Below, piece by piece: positions 44,369 to 53,712 of a DNA stretch of 64,000 nucleotides. The stretch spans positions 868,001-932,000 of the forward strand of contig JAXGZL010000001.1 of NCBI GenBank assembly GCA_040776985.1, in the 5' to 3' direction. Positions within the stretch are counted from its first letter, which is position 1, and every line of letters begins with the position of its first letter. The translations under genes and the position numbers were made by a program. The DNA comes from UBA6115 sp040776985. Its GTDB lineage: Bacteria > Bacillota > Clostridia > Christensenellales > Aristaeellaceae. The notes beneath the pieces are model-generated. The model did no database searches and had not been told where the DNA came from. It saw only the letters and a program-made list of their open reading frames with translations.

Positions 44369-45403
44369 ATGGAGCAAAAGCAGTTTATTCAAACCCGCGG
44401 CCGCAAGACGGCCTATTACCGCCTGCGGGAGGGGAAGCCCCGGAAGCTGATCCTGGTGCATGGCAATGCCTCCTCCGCGGCCTTCTTTTTCCCGACGATC
44501 TATCAGCTGGCGGAGCATTATGACGTGGTGGCGCCGGACCTGAACGGCTTTGGGGACACGGAAGCCACCCCGGTGAAGGCCCCCACGGCGCTTAGGGACT
44601 GGGCGGAGGATGTGAACGCCCTGGCGGAGGCCCTGGGCTTTTCCCGCTTTGCCCTGCTGGGCTGGTCCCTGGGCGGCGGCGTGGCCTGGCACTTTGGCCT
44701 TAAATATCCCGAAAAGCTGAGCCACCTGCTGCTGCTCTCCCCCATGTCCCCCTATGGCTTTGGCGGCACCAGGGGGGATGAGGGCACATCCTATGACGCC
44801 CGGGGCTGGGGCTCCCCCGGCGGCTTTGCCAACCCGGCCTTCATCGCCAAGCTGGCGGAAAAGGACCGGGGGGATGACCCCATGGCCGCCCGCAGCGTGC
44901 TGGCCAAGTCCCTGTTCGCGGCAGGCTGGCCGATTGAGAGGGAATGGCAGGACCTGTTTGTGGAGGAGCTGCTGAAAATCCGCCTGGGGGAGGACTACTA
45001 CCCAGGTAATTTCACGCCCCTTGCGGAATTCCCCTATGTGCTGCCGGGCGACCGCGGCATTTCCAACTCCCTGGCGCCCCAGTACGCGGACGCCTCCGGC
45101 ATCGTGGACATCAGCCCCAGGCCGCCCATCCTCTGGATCCGGGGCGACAAGGACGCCCTGGTGTCCGACCATTCCTTCTCTGACCTGGCGGTGCTGGGCC
45201 AGATGGGGGTCATCCCCGGTTATCCGGGGGCAGAGGCCTTCCCGCCCCAGCCCATGGTGGCTCAGACCCGGGCGGTGCTGGACCGCTACCAGGAAAATGG
45301 CGGCCGGTATCAAGAGCTGGTGATGGATGGCTGCGCCCACGCCAGCCACCTGGAACAGCCGGAGCGCTTTGTCCGGGAAGTGAAAGCCTTCCTTGAGAGC
45401 TGA
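44369..45403 (+). CDS. alpha/beta hydrolase
   Basis: 344 residues. Nucleophile Ser in LLGWSLGGGVAW, oxyanion HGNASSAAFF, acid in IRGDKDALVS and His in CAHASHLEQPERF. Longer than the two operon hydrolases because of a lid insertion (about 130-250). Driven by a consensus promoter divergent from the thiolase operon, and five bases from the following membrane protein gene. Substrate unknown. Confidence 0.82.
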   Translation: MEQKQFIQTRGRKTAYYRLREGKPRKLILVHGNASSAAFFFPTIYQLAEHYDVVAPDLNGFGDTEATPVKAPTALRDWAEDVNALAEALGFSRFALLGWSLGGGVAWHFGLKYPEKLSHLLLLSPMSPYGFGGTRGDEGTSYDARGWGSPGGFANPAFIAKLAEKDRGDDPMAARSVLAKSLFAAGWPIEREWQDLFVEELLKIRLGEDYYPGNFTPLAEFPYVLPGDRGISNSLAPQYADASGIVDISPRPPILWIRGDKDALVSDHSFSDLAVLGQMGVIPGYPGAEAFPPQPMVAQTRAVLDRYQENGGRYQELVMDGCAHASHLEQPERFVREVKAFLES

Positions 45404-45407
45404 GCAG

Positions 45408-46421
45408 ATGAAAAGCAAAGCTAAAGCCTTTTTCGTCCGCTACTTCATTGACGCCATGAGCTATATGGCGCTGGGGCTGTTTTCCTCGCTGATCATCGGC
45501 CTCATCCTGTCCCAGCTGTCCGCCATCCCCTTCCTGGCCTTCCTGAAGCCCATGGCGGAGATCGTGTCCGCCAAGTCCCCGGTGGTGGGGGCGGCCATTG
45601 GCGTGGCGGTGGCCTATGGACTCAAGGTGAAGCCATTGGCCATCTTCTCCTGCGCGGTGGTGGGCGCTTATGGCTATCAGCTGGGGGGCCCGGTGGGGGC
45701 CTATCTGGCGGCGGTGGTGGGGGCGGAGCTGGGGCATTTGGTGTCCGGCAAAACCCCGGTGGACATCGTGCTGGTGCCCATCTGCGCCATCGTGTCAGGC
45801 GGCCTGGTGGCCAACCTGGCGGGGCCCGGCATCGCGGCTTCCATGCAGTGGCTGGGCAATGTGATCAACCGGGCGACCGAGCTGCACCCCTTCCCCATGG
45901 GGATTCTGGTCAGCACGGTGGTGGGCATGGTGCTGACAGCGCCCATATCCTCCGCTGCCATCAGCATTTCCCTGGGGCTCAGCGGCCTGGCCGCGGGGGC
46001 GGCCTGCGTGGGCTGCTGCGCCCAGATGGTGGGCTTTGCGGCGCAGTCCTATCGTGACAACGGCGTGGGGGGCCTCTTGTCCCAGGGGCTGGGCACCTCC
46101 ATGCTGCAGTTTGGCAACATCATGAGAAAGCCGGTCATCTGGCTGCCACCCACCCTGGCTTCCGCGGTGCTGGGTCCCGTGTCCACGGTGGTCTTTGGCA
46201 TGGCCAACACCCCGTCCGGCGCCGGCATGGGCACCAGCGGCCTGGTGGGCCAGTTTGGCGCCTGGGCCGCGATGGCGGAAACCACGCCCCACCTGCAGTT
46301 GGTGGGCCTGCTGCTGCTGATGCACTTCATCCTGCCAGCCGCCCTCACCCTGGTGTTTTACTGGTTTTTCAAGCGCATCGGCTGGATTAAGCCGGGGGAC
46401 ATGAAACTGGCGCTGAAATAA
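45408..46421 (+). CDS. PTS_EIIC_2-type membrane protein
   Basis: 337 residues, about 9-10 membrane segments, rich in Gly/Ala. Segments such as GKTPVDIVLVPICAIVSGGL and MANTPSGAGMGTSGLVGQFG match the PF13303 family, which is annotated as PTS EIIC-like but is found without EIIA/EIIB, as here. It may therefore be a non-PTS transporter. ATG 45408 is chosen five bases after the hydrolase stop; the SD is weak. Likely cotranscribed with the hydrolase. Confidence 0.75.
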   Translation: MKSKAKAFFVRYFIDAMSYMALGLFSSLIIGLILSQLSAIPFLAFLKPMAEIVSAKSPVVGAAIGVAVAYGLKVKPLAIFSCAVVGAYGYQLGGPVGAYLAAVVGAELGHLVSGKTPVDIVLVPICAIVSGGLVANLAGPGIAASMQWLGNVINRATELHPFPMGILVSTVVGMVLTAPISSAAISISLGLSGLAAGAACVGCCAQMVGFAAQSYRDNGVGGLLSQGLGTSMLQFGNIMRKPVIWLPPTLASAVLGPVSTVVFGMANTPSGAGMGTSGLVGQFGAWAAMAETTPHLQLVGLLLLMHFILPAALTLVFYWFFKRIGWIKPGDMKLALK

Positions 46422-46450
46422 CCTCTGACCTTTTCTGATTTTGTTCACAC

Positions 46451-46475
46451 GCCCGTCATGCCTGGCATGGCGGGC
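46451..46475 (+). terminator. hairpin after the PTS_EIIC_2 gene
   Basis: 12-bp arms with one G-T pair (46451-46462 with 46464-46475), almost no loop, followed by TGTGTT. Possible terminator; it also sits immediately upstream of the next -10 box, so it may act as an operator. Confidence 0.5.
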
Positions 46476-46477
46476 TG

Positions 46478-46486
46478 TGTTATAAT
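46478..46486 (+). promoter_or_regulatory. extended -10 promoter for the YesL-like gene
   Basis: TGT-TATAAT. The expected start is near 46493, which rules out ATG 46487 as the start codon and supports GTG 46517. Confidence 0.6.
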
Positions 46487-46516
46487 ATGCTGACCATGGG
46501 CAGGGAGGGCTTTAGG

Positions 46517-47527
46517 GTGTTTGGAAAATTCCTCAACAACTACTATTACGGCAAATCCGGCAAAGGGGACTACCGCAAGGGGGACCTGCCGAAAAACCGC
46601 TGGCAGCAGTTCTGGGAGATGCTTCGGGTGCGCCTGGCGGGGCTGTTCCGGATGAACCTGATGACCGCCATCGCTTTTATCCCGATGATTTATGTGCTGA
46701 TCATCACCCTGAACGCCTTTTTTGCCCACATGCTGATCGTGGCTCAGGTGGCGCAGGACCCGGCCGCCGCCAGCCCCGAATTCCTGGAGATCTCCAAAAA
46801 CAGCGCCAGCGCGGTCTATGGCATCCTGTTCACCGGCGCCCTGATGCTGATTCCCGCCATTTTGATCACCGGCCCCGTCCAGGCGGGCATGGCCTATGTC
46901 ACCCGTAACTGGGCGAGGGATGAGCACGCCTTTGTGTGGAGCGATTTCAAGGACGCCCTGAAAGGCAACTGGAAGCAGGCCCTTTTGGCCTCCGGCATCA
47001 CCGCCGTCCTGCCCCTGGTGATCCTGGTCAGCTATCAGTTCTATGGCGCCATGGCCAAGAACTCCGTGGTTTTCCTGGTGCCCCAGATGCTGGTGCTGGC
47101 CCTGGGCCTGGTCTGGGCCCTGGCCCTGGTCTACCTCTATCCCATGATGGTCACCTACCAGATGGGCTTTGGCACCCTGGTGCGCAATTCCCTCCTGCTG
47201 TCCCTGGGGCGTCTGCCCCACACGGCGGGGGTGCGCCTTTTGATGCTGGTGCCCGCCCTCATCGCCTTTTTGGTCTCCTACCTCACCCCCTACTGGATGT
47301 ACGCGGTGATGGCGCTGTCCGGCTATTACCTGCTGATTGGCAACGCCCTGGCCCGCTTCGCCTATGCGGGCTTCACCAATGCCATGTTTGATCGCTTCAT
47401 CAACCCCCGTATCCCCGGCACCCAGGTGGGAAGGGGCTTGGCGGATCCGGAGGAGGATGATGATGATGAGGATGAGCTGATGGACCTGGCCCCGGAACCC
47501 GAAAACAGCCCGGGCACCCTGGTATAA
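46517..47527 (+). CDS. YesL-like DUF624 membrane protein
   Basis: 336 residues. Begins (V)FGKFLNNYYYGKSGKGDYRKGDLPKN, the usual DUF624/YesL opening. About 5-6 membrane helices follow (from about residue 40), with an unusually acidic tail (EEDDDDEDELMDL). GTG 46517 has GGGAGG 8 bases upstream and fits both the family start and the promoter position. YesL proteins accompany sugar ABC systems in many Firmicutes; function unknown. Confidence 0.78.
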   Translation: MFGKFLNNYYYGKSGKGDYRKGDLPKNRWQQFWEMLRVRLAGLFRMNLMTAIAFIPMIYVLIITLNAFFAHMLIVAQVAQDPAAASPEFLEISKNSASAVYGILFTGALMLIPAILITGPVQAGMAYVTRNWARDEHAFVWSDFKDALKGNWKQALLASGITAVLPLVILVSYQFYGAMAKNSVVFLVPQMLVLALGLVWALALVYLYPMMVTYQMGFGTLVRNSLLLSLGRLPHTAGVRLLMLVPALIAFLVSYLTPYWMYAVMALSGYYLLIGNALARFAYAGFTNAMFDRFINPRIPGTQVGRGLADPEEDDDDEDELMDLAPEPENSPGTLV

Positions 47528-47530
47528 GCC

Positions 47531-48271
47531 GTGTACGGGGACTTTGCGTCGGTCTATGACCGGCTGATGGGGGATGTGGACTATCCGGCCTGGGGGGAAT
47601 ACTACCACGGCCTCCTCAACAGCCGCGGGGTGCCGGAGGGCGCCCTGGTGATGGAGGCGGCCTGCGGCACCGGCAGCCTCACCCTGGAACTGGCAAAGCG
47701 CTACCAGCTGCTGCCCAGCGACCAGTCTGAGGAAATGCTGGGCATCGCGGTGGCAAAGGCCAGGGCGCAGGGGCATATCCTGCCCTTTGTCTGCCAGGAC
47801 ATGCGGGAATTGTCCGCCCACAGGCCGGCCCAGGCCCTGGTGGCGGGCTGCGACGGGGTCAATTATCTGCTGAGTACAAAGGACCTGCGCCGCTTTCTGG
47901 ACAGCGCCCATCAGGCGCTGGCGCCTGGCGGGGTGATTGCCTTTGACATCTCCTCCCACGACAAGCTCAGCCGGGTGCTGGGCAACAACACCCTGGGCAT
48001 CCGGGAGGAGGACATCTGCTGCCTCTGGCAAAACGCCTGGCAGCCGGCCAGCCGCAGAGTGTCCATGGCGCTGACCATCTTCACCCGGCAGCAGGACAAG
48101 ACCTGGCGGATGATGGAGGAGCATCAGGCCCAGCGCGCCTGGCGGCAGGAGGAAATCACCAAGGCCCTTACAGAAGCGGGCTTTGGGGACATCGCCTGCT
48201 ATGGGGAGATGACCCTGAAAAAGCCGGCGAAAAACGCGCAACGGCTGCACTTTGTGGCCACCAAGAAATAA
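47531..48271 (+). CDS. class I SAM-dependent methyltransferase
   Basis: 246 residues. The SAM-binding motif I is VMEAACGTGSLTLELAKR (about 40-57), preceded by the YDRLMGDVDYPAWGEYY opening typical of a common small-molecule methyltransferase group. Starts with GTG 47531, three bases after the YesL-like stop. Substrate unknown. Precedes the Hsp33 gene, as seen in other clostridia. Confidence 0.82.
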   Translation: MYGDFASVYDRLMGDVDYPAWGEYYHGLLNSRGVPEGALVMEAACGTGSLTLELAKRYQLLPSDQSEEMLGIAVAKARAQGHILPFVCQDMRELSAHRPAQALVAGCDGVNYLLSTKDLRRFLDSAHQALAPGGVIAFDISSHDKLSRVLGNNTLGIREEDICCLWQNAWQPASRRVSMALTIFTRQQDKTWRMMEEHQAQRAWRQEEITKALTEAGFGDIACYGEMTLKKPAKNAQRLHFVATKK

Positions 48272-48283
48272 AAGGACGAGAGA

Positions 48284-49198
48284 ATGGCAAGCAGTATTAT
48301 TTTTCCGGATAAGGACAGCCTGCTCCGGCTGACAGTGGCAGGGGGACAGGCCCGGGTGCTGATGATCCGCAGCACCCGCATGGCCCAGGAGGCATCGGAC
48401 ATCCACCAGGCCAGCGACACCGCCGCCGCGGCCATGGGCAGGCTGCTGCCCGGCTGCGCCATGCTGGGGGGCCTGATGAAGGAGGCCAGGGGGCGCCTGT
48501 CGGTGACGGTGGATGGCAAGGGCGCCGGCGGCAGGATGCACTGCGGCTTTATTGACAACACCCTGAAGATCACCGTGCAGCATCCCCAGGCGGAACTGCC
48601 CCTGACCGCTGACGGCCGCCAGGATGTGGGCGGCTTTGTGGGGCGTGAGGGCAAGCTGATCGTGGTGAAGGACTTTGGCGGGGAGGACCCCTACACCTCC
48701 GTCAGCGACCTGGTGTCAGGGGAGCTGGGGGAGGACTTCGCCAGCTACTTCACCTTTTCCGAGCAGACCCCTTCCCTGGTGGCCCTGGGCTGCCTGAACG
48801 AGCGGGGTACTGTGCTGTCCTCCGGCGGCATCCTGATTCAGGCTATGCCCGGCTGCGGCGAGGACACCCTGCGCGCCCTGGAGATGCGCACCTCCTTTTT
48901 CGCCAACATCAGCCGGGAGATTTTTGACCGCTCCCTCAAACAGCTGGCGGAAAGCTGGTTTGAGGGCATGGACCCGGTCTTCCTGGGGGAGGAGCCCCTG
49001 ATCCTTCAGTGCGACTGCAGCCGGGACAAGATGCGCAGGGCGCTTCTGGCCCTGGGCCGCCAGGAGCTGGAGCAGATTGTGAAGGAGGGGGAGGACAGCC
49101 GCCTCACCTGCCATTTCTGCCGGACGGAGCGGGTGTTCCCGGTGGCTGAGATTGAGGAAATGCTGGCAGGAAGCGAGGATGACCATGACGCCCATTGA
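48284..49198 (+). CDS. hslO: Hsp33 redox-regulated chaperone
   Basis: 304 residues. The zinc-binding redox switch is intact at the C terminus: C243-x-C245 and C276-x2-C279. The N-terminal domain has the family segments ASDTAAAAMGRLL and GGFVGREGKL. On oxidation zinc is lost and the chaperone activates. AAAGGA precedes the ATG. Its end overlaps the next gene by 14 bases. Confidence 0.94.
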   Translation: MASSIIFPDKDSLLRLTVAGGQARVLMIRSTRMAQEASDIHQASDTAAAAMGRLLPGCAMLGGLMKEARGRLSVTVDGKGAGGRMHCGFIDNTLKITVQHPQAELPLTADGRQDVGGFVGREGKLIVVKDFGGEDPYTSVSDLVSGELGEDFASYFTFSEQTPSLVALGCLNERGTVLSSGGILIQAMPGCGEDTLRALEMRTSFFANISREIFDRSLKQLAESWFEGMDPVFLGEEPLILQCDCSRDKMRRALLALGRQELEQIVKEGEDSRLTCHFCRTERVFPVAEIEEMLAGSEDDHDAH

Positions 49199-50006
49199 TT
49201 TTGACGGCCGCTTTTCCCAGTGGCTGCGCGGCTTTCTGGAGGAAAATCAGGACAGCCTGGAGGACATCCGGCAGCTGGAAGCCATGATGCCAGAACTGTA
49301 CGAGCGCTTTATCAAAAGCCCCGCGGACTGGCTGGAGGGGCGTGCGCCGGAAAGCTACTTCGCCGGGCAAAGCCCGGAGGCCCTGGTGGCCTGGCTGCGC
49401 CGGTATGAGGACGAGGGGGTGCAGGTGCCGGAACTGCTCCTGGACACCCTGGCGGCAGAGGGGGAAAAGGCGCGGGACGCGCTGGTGGCCCTGGTGGGGG
49501 ATGCCGCCGCCCCGCAAACCGCCCGGATGATGGGGGTCAACCTGATGCGGGAGATGGCGCTTCATCCACCTGCCGAAATGTACATCGCCTGGCAGCTAGA
49601 AAGGGAGCTTGAGGACGAGCTGGCGGACTGCGCCCTGGAGGGGCTGGAGGCCGCGGGGGAAGCGCTTGTTCCCGCCCTGATGGAGGCCCTGCCCCAGGCA
49701 AGTGAGGCGGGGCAGGAGGCGCTGCTGTCCATCCTCAGCCGCTACCCGGACCAGCCGGGGGTGTATGAGGCGCTGATCCGCCTGTTTGACGTCTGCCCGG
49801 AGCGCTGCGCCATGCTGGCGGCCTACCTGGGCCGGCTGGGGGATGACCGGGCCCTGCCGGTTTTGATGGAGCGGGCGCTGGAGCCGGACCTGTCCTATCT
49901 TGACTACATCGAACTGCGCAGCGCCATGGAGGCCCTGGGCGGGGAGGCCCCGGAGCGGGATTTTGAGGACGACCCCTCCTATTTCGCCCTGGGGGGCATG
50001 GAGTGA
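49185..50006 (+). CDS. alpha-solenoid (HEAT-like) protein of unknown function
   Basis: 273 residues, acidic, nearly all helical, with repeating units of about 30-35 residues of the form ...ALVPALMEALPQASEAGQEALLSIL and LPVLMERALEPDLSYLDYIEL. This resembles HEAT/Armadillo repeats. No catalytic motif and no signal peptide. ATG 49185 is preferred because GAGG (49175-49178) is 6 bases away and abuts ATG 49179. Sits between hslO and the zinc-ribbon membrane protein. Probably a scaffold. Confidence 0.6.
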   Translation: MTPIDFDGRFSQWLRGFLEENQDSLEDIRQLEAMMPELYERFIKSPADWLEGRAPESYFAGQSPEALVAWLRRYEDEGVQVPELLLDTLAAEGEKARDALVALVGDAAAPQTARMMGVNLMREMALHPPAEMYIAWQLERELEDELADCALEGLEAAGEALVPALMEALPQASEAGQEALLSILSRYPDQPGVYEALIRLFDVCPERCAMLAAYLGRLGDDRALPVLMERALEPDLSYLDYIELRSAMEALGGEAPERDFEDDPSYFALGGME

Positions 50007-50013
50007 ACGCCGC

Positions 50014-51780
50014 ATGATCTGCAAACACTGTCAAAACGAATCCAACCCCGCCTCCCGCATCTGCCCCTTCTGCGGACAGTATATGGGGACGGAGGCGGAA
50101 AAAAACGCGGACGCCATCATGGAGGACGCGCCCAGCATTGATTTGAGCTGGGCGGGGCGCACCACCCGCGGGGGCTCCCGTTCCCGGAAAAAGCCGCGGC
50201 GCAAAAGGGGCAAGCGGCGCAGCCGCCTCACTCGGCAAAACACCTACCAGAAGCGCATGATCAACTGGGCCAAGGTGATGGTGTCCATTGGCATTCTGCT
50301 GATGATGCTGGGGGCGGGCACCTTTGTGTACCTGAAACTGACCCCCGGGGGGCAGTTGATCATGGCCCGCATGGGGCGGGACGCCAGCGCGGACGCCTAC
50401 TGGGCCCTGGGCACGGAATACCTGGATCAGGGCTATGTGGCCCGCGCCATTGAAACCTATGAAAAGGCGCTGGCCACCCAGCCGGAGCGGGAGGATCTGG
50501 CGGCCAAGCTCATGCTGCTGGCGGAGGGCTATGAGGCGGCCTCCCGCTACCCGGACGCGGAAACGGTCTACAAGCGCATCTATACGGAGATTGACAAGGC
50601 CAATGTGCCCGCCTACCGACGGCATATCGAGCTGCTGCTCAACAAGGAGTGGCTGATCCCCGCCACCGACCTGATGCAGAAGGCCTATGAGGAGACAGGG
50701 GACGAGAGCTTTTTCAACCAGCGCTCCCAGCTGGTGCCCCTGCCGCCGGTGGCCTCCCTGGCTTCCGGGCGCTATCTGTTCAGCCGTAAGGTGGAGTTTT
50801 CCTCTCCACAGGGCTATGAGGTGTACTACGCCACCGGGGACGAGGAGCTGCCGGACGCGGGCACCCTGTACACCGGCCCCATCACCATGGAGGAGGGCAC
50901 CCATACCTTCAGGGCCGTGGCGGTGTCCAGCCAGCTGTTCAGCAACGAGATGTCCATCCGCTACACCATCACCCTGCCCTCCCCCTTGGCGCCGCGCACC
51001 AACATGGCCTCCGGCTCCTATGACCGGCCCATCAAGGTCAGCCTGCGCAATGTGGACGAGGACAAGAACCTGCGCTTTTTCTACACCATTGACGGCACCC
51101 GGCCCACCACCGATTCGCCGGAATACACCGGGGACCCCATCCTGATGTCGGGGGGCAAGGTGCTGCTGCGCGCCATCGCGCTGAACAAATACGGCAAAAC
51201 CTCCAACGAGCTGAACATTGAGTACACCATCAAGTACAGTTCCCGCGCGCCCTTTGTCAAATATTTCCGCTCGGAGGACGCCCTGCTTGCCGGCATGACC
51301 CTGCTGAAAGCCACGCCGGAGCAGTTCGCCGGCAAGATGGGGGCGCCCCAGGCCCAGGAGGAGATCACCAGCGAGGAGTTTGCCGGCAAGGGGCTCCGCT
51401 ACAGCTATCCCTGGGGTGAGGCGCTGTTCTTCCAGGGGGAAGGCGGCCTGACGCTGCACAGCTTCACCACCGGCGACGCCTCCCACGCCGGCCCCCGGAA
51501 AACCGCGGTGGGGCAAGGCCTGGACGAGGTGATCGGCAGGTTCCGCACCATGGGGCAATTGCCCAACGCCCGGGGTGACCGGGGCCTGTACTACGACATG
51601 GCAGAGGGCTATGCCCATTACAAGGTGGCCTCGGACGACCCAAACACCGGCACCTTAAGCTATACTTATGTGGGCGGCGCCTCAGCGGGCAGCTATATCC
51701 TCAGTTACGACATCAAGGGCGGCCGGGTGGCGGGCATCACCCTGCGCTACGCCAGCCGCAAAATATCACTGATTCAGTGA
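50014..51780 (+). CDS. zinc-ribbon membrane protein with TPR and chitobiase-C-like domains
   Basis: 588 residues. An N-terminal zinc ribbon (CxxC at 3-6 and 17-20) and a very basic stretch (52-81) face the cytoplasm. One membrane helix (about 86-108) follows, then TPR-like helices (about 125-230), then two beta-sandwich repeats (about 255-330 and 335-410, each with YYAT/FYTIDGT, a YTGPI-type turn and a final RAVA/RAIA) like the CHB_HEX_C domain, and an unassigned C-terminal domain. Type II membrane topology is expected. The start overlaps nothing and has a distant GGAG. Function unknown; it may link cell-surface glycan to an internal signal. Confidence 0.7.
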   Translation: MICKHCQNESNPASRICPFCGQYMGTEAEKNADAIMEDAPSIDLSWAGRTTRGGSRSRKKPRRKRGKRRSRLTRQNTYQKRMINWAKVMVSIGILLMMLGAGTFVYLKLTPGGQLIMARMGRDASADAYWALGTEYLDQGYVARAIETYEKALATQPEREDLAAKLMLLAEGYEAASRYPDAETVYKRIYTEIDKANVPAYRRHIELLLNKEWLIPATDLMQKAYEETGDESFFNQRSQLVPLPPVASLASGRYLFSRKVEFSSPQGYEVYYATGDEELPDAGTLYTGPITMEEGTHTFRAVAVSSQLFSNEMSIRYTITLPSPLAPRTNMASGSYDRPIKVSLRNVDEDKNLRFFYTIDGTRPTTDSPEYTGDPILMSGGKVLLRAIALNKYGKTSNELNIEYTIKYSSRAPFVKYFRSEDALLAGMTLLKATPEQFAGKMGAPQAQEEITSEEFAGKGLRYSYPWGEALFFQGEGGLTLHSFTTGDASHAGPRKTAVGQGLDEVIGRFRTMGQLPNARGDRGLYYDMAEGYAHYKVASDDPNTGTLSYTYVGGASAGSYILSYDIKGGRVAGITLRYASRKISLIQ

Positions 51781-51808
51781 ACAACTTCAGCCAAGGAGCG
51801 ACAGTGCA

Positions 51809-53656
51809 ATGAAAGAAATCAGACCTTCCCAGAAAAACTGGATGTATTACGGCCTTGTGGTGATGCTCATCATGATGCTGCTGAACATCTTCATCTTCCC
51901 CAGCCTCACCACCCCCCGGGTGGAGGAGGTGCCGTACAGCACCTTCATCCAGATGATGGACAAGGGGGAGATCAGCGAGGTGAGCAAAAGCGATGTGCAG
52001 ATCACCTTCGCGGACAAGAGCGAGCCGGCCAAGCTTTACAAGACCGGCCTGATGGAGGACCCGGAGCTGATCAGCCGGATGACCGGGGCCGGGGTGAAGT
52101 TCACCTCCCCCATTGTGGAGCCGGCCTCCCCCCTGATGGGCTTTCTGCTGACCTGGATCCTTCCCCTGGTGTTCTTTGTGCTGATCGGAAGGCTGCTGAG
52201 CCGGCAGCTCAGCAAGGCGGGCGGCATGAACGCCATGCAGCTGGGCAAGAGCAACGCCAAGATCTATATCGAGTCCCAGACCGGCGTCTCCTTCAAGGAC
52301 GTGGCAGGCCAGACCGAGGCGAAGGAAGCGCTGCAGGAGGTGGTGGACTTCCTGCACAACCCCGGCAAATACACCGAGGTGGGCGCCGTGATGCCAAAGG
52401 GCGTGCTGCTGGTGGGCCCTCCCGGCACCGGCAAGACCCTGCTGGCCAAGGCGGTGGCGGGGGAGGCGGACGTGCCCTTCTTCTCCATCTCTGGCAGCGA
52501 ATTTGTGGAGATGTTTGTGGGCATGGGCGCAGCCAAGGTGCGTGACCTGTTCAAGCAGGCCTATGAGAAGGCCCCCTGCATTGTCTTTATTGATGAGATT
52601 GACACCATCGGCAAACGGCGGGATTCCGCCGCGGGCTTTGGCGGCAACGATGAGCGGGAGCAGACCCTCAACCAGCTGCTCAGCGAAATGGATGGCTTTG
52701 ACGGGCGCAAGGGCGTGATGATCCTGGCGGCCACCAACCGGCCGGAGATCCTGGACCCCGCCCTCACCCGGCCGGGGCGCTTTGATCGGCGCATTCCGGT
52801 GGAGCTGCCGGATCTTACCGGCCGCATCGCCATTTTGCAGGTGCACGCCAAGAAGGTGAAGCTGGACCGGGATGTGGACCTGTCCCGCATCGCCCGGGCC
52901 GCTGCCGGCGCCTCCGGCGCCGACCTGGCCAACATGATTAACGAAGCGGCCCTCCGGGCGGTCCGGGCCGGGCGCAAAACCGTCACCCAGGAGGACCTGG
53001 AGGAGAGCATCGAGGTGGTCATCGCCGGCTATCAGAAAAAGGACCGGGTGCTGTCTGACAAGGAGAAGAAGATCGTGGCCTATCACGAGGTGGGCCATGC
53101 CCTGGTGGCGGCCCTTCAGGGCGGATCCGCCCCGGTGCACAAGATCACCATCATCCCGAGGACATCCGGCGCCCTGGGCTATACCATGCAGGTGGATGAG
53201 GAGGAGCGCTTCCTGCGCACCAAGGAGGAGATCGAGGACAAGATCGCGGTCTTCACCGGGGGCCGGGCGGCGGAGGAACTGGTCTTTGGCACCATCACCA
53301 CCGGCGCCGCCAACGACATCGAGCAGGCCACCAAGCTGGCCCGGGCCATGGTGACCCGCTTTGGCATGGCGGAGGAGTTTGGCATGGTGGCCCTGGACCG
53401 GGAGACCGACCAGTACCTGGGCGGGGCCCTGCAGGGCAACTGCTCCGGGGAAACCCAGGCCCGCATTGACACCCTGACGGTGGAGATCGTCAAGGCGCAG
53501 TACGACCGGGCCTTCCAGATGCTCAAGGACAACCAGCGTAAGCTGCATGACATCGCCAAGGTGCTGTATGAAACCGAAACCATCACCGGGGAGGAGTTCA
53601 TGGCGCTGATGGAGGAAAAAACACCCCTGCTGCCGGAAGGCGAAACCGCCCAATAA
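51809..53656 (+). CDS. ftsH: ATP-dependent zinc metalloprotease FtsH
   Basis: 615 residues. Two membrane helices (about 12-31 and 110-128) flank a small external domain; AAA domain with Walker A GPPGTGKT (203-210), Walker B CIVFIDEIDTIG and SRH motifs; protease site HEVGH at 426-430. Degrades membrane and regulatory proteins. A bidirectional terminator follows. Confidence 0.95.
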   Translation: MKEIRPSQKNWMYYGLVVMLIMMLLNIFIFPSLTTPRVEEVPYSTFIQMMDKGEISEVSKSDVQITFADKSEPAKLYKTGLMEDPELISRMTGAGVKFTSPIVEPASPLMGFLLTWILPLVFFVLIGRLLSRQLSKAGGMNAMQLGKSNAKIYIESQTGVSFKDVAGQTEAKEALQEVVDFLHNPGKYTEVGAVMPKGVLLVGPPGTGKTLLAKAVAGEADVPFFSISGSEFVEMFVGMGAAKVRDLFKQAYEKAPCIVFIDEIDTIGKRRDSAAGFGGNDEREQTLNQLLSEMDGFDGRKGVMILAATNRPEILDPALTRPGRFDRRIPVELPDLTGRIAILQVHAKKVKLDRDVDLSRIARAAAGASGADLANMINEAALRAVRAGRKTVTQEDLEESIEVVIAGYQKKDRVLSDKEKKIVAYHEVGHALVAALQGGSAPVHKITIIPRTSGALGYTMQVDEEERFLRTKEEIEDKIAVFTGGRAAEELVFGTITTGAANDIEQATKLARAMVTRFGMAEEFGMVALDRETDQYLGGALQGNCSGETQARIDTLTVEIVKAQYDRAFQMLKDNQRKLHDIAKVLYETETITGEEFMALMEEKTPLLPEGETAQ

Positions 53657-53670
53657 GATGACAAAAAGAA

Positions 53671-53704
53671 ACGGGGACCGGCGCGGTGCCGGCCCCCGTT
53701 TTTT
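53671..53704. terminator. bidirectional terminator after ftsH
   Basis: 6 + 5 bp stem with one internal mismatch (53671-53682 with 53688-53699), 5-base loop, followed by six T; on the other strand it is followed by TTTCTTTTT. Confidence 0.9.
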
Positions 53705-53712
53705 GCGTTTTT

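Noticed and set aside
46445..48583. Very long open frame (over 700 codons) on the minus strand opposite the YesL-like, methyltransferase and hslO genes
   Set aside because: High GC at third positions of the real genes removes stops on the opposite strand. The translation is His/Gly/Gln-rich with no domain, and the plus-strand genes have clear families and SD sites.
49735..53653. Two open frames of over 600 codons opposite the zinc-ribbon protein gene and ftsH
   Set aside because: Same antisense artefact; the plus-strand products, in particular FtsH, are unambiguous.
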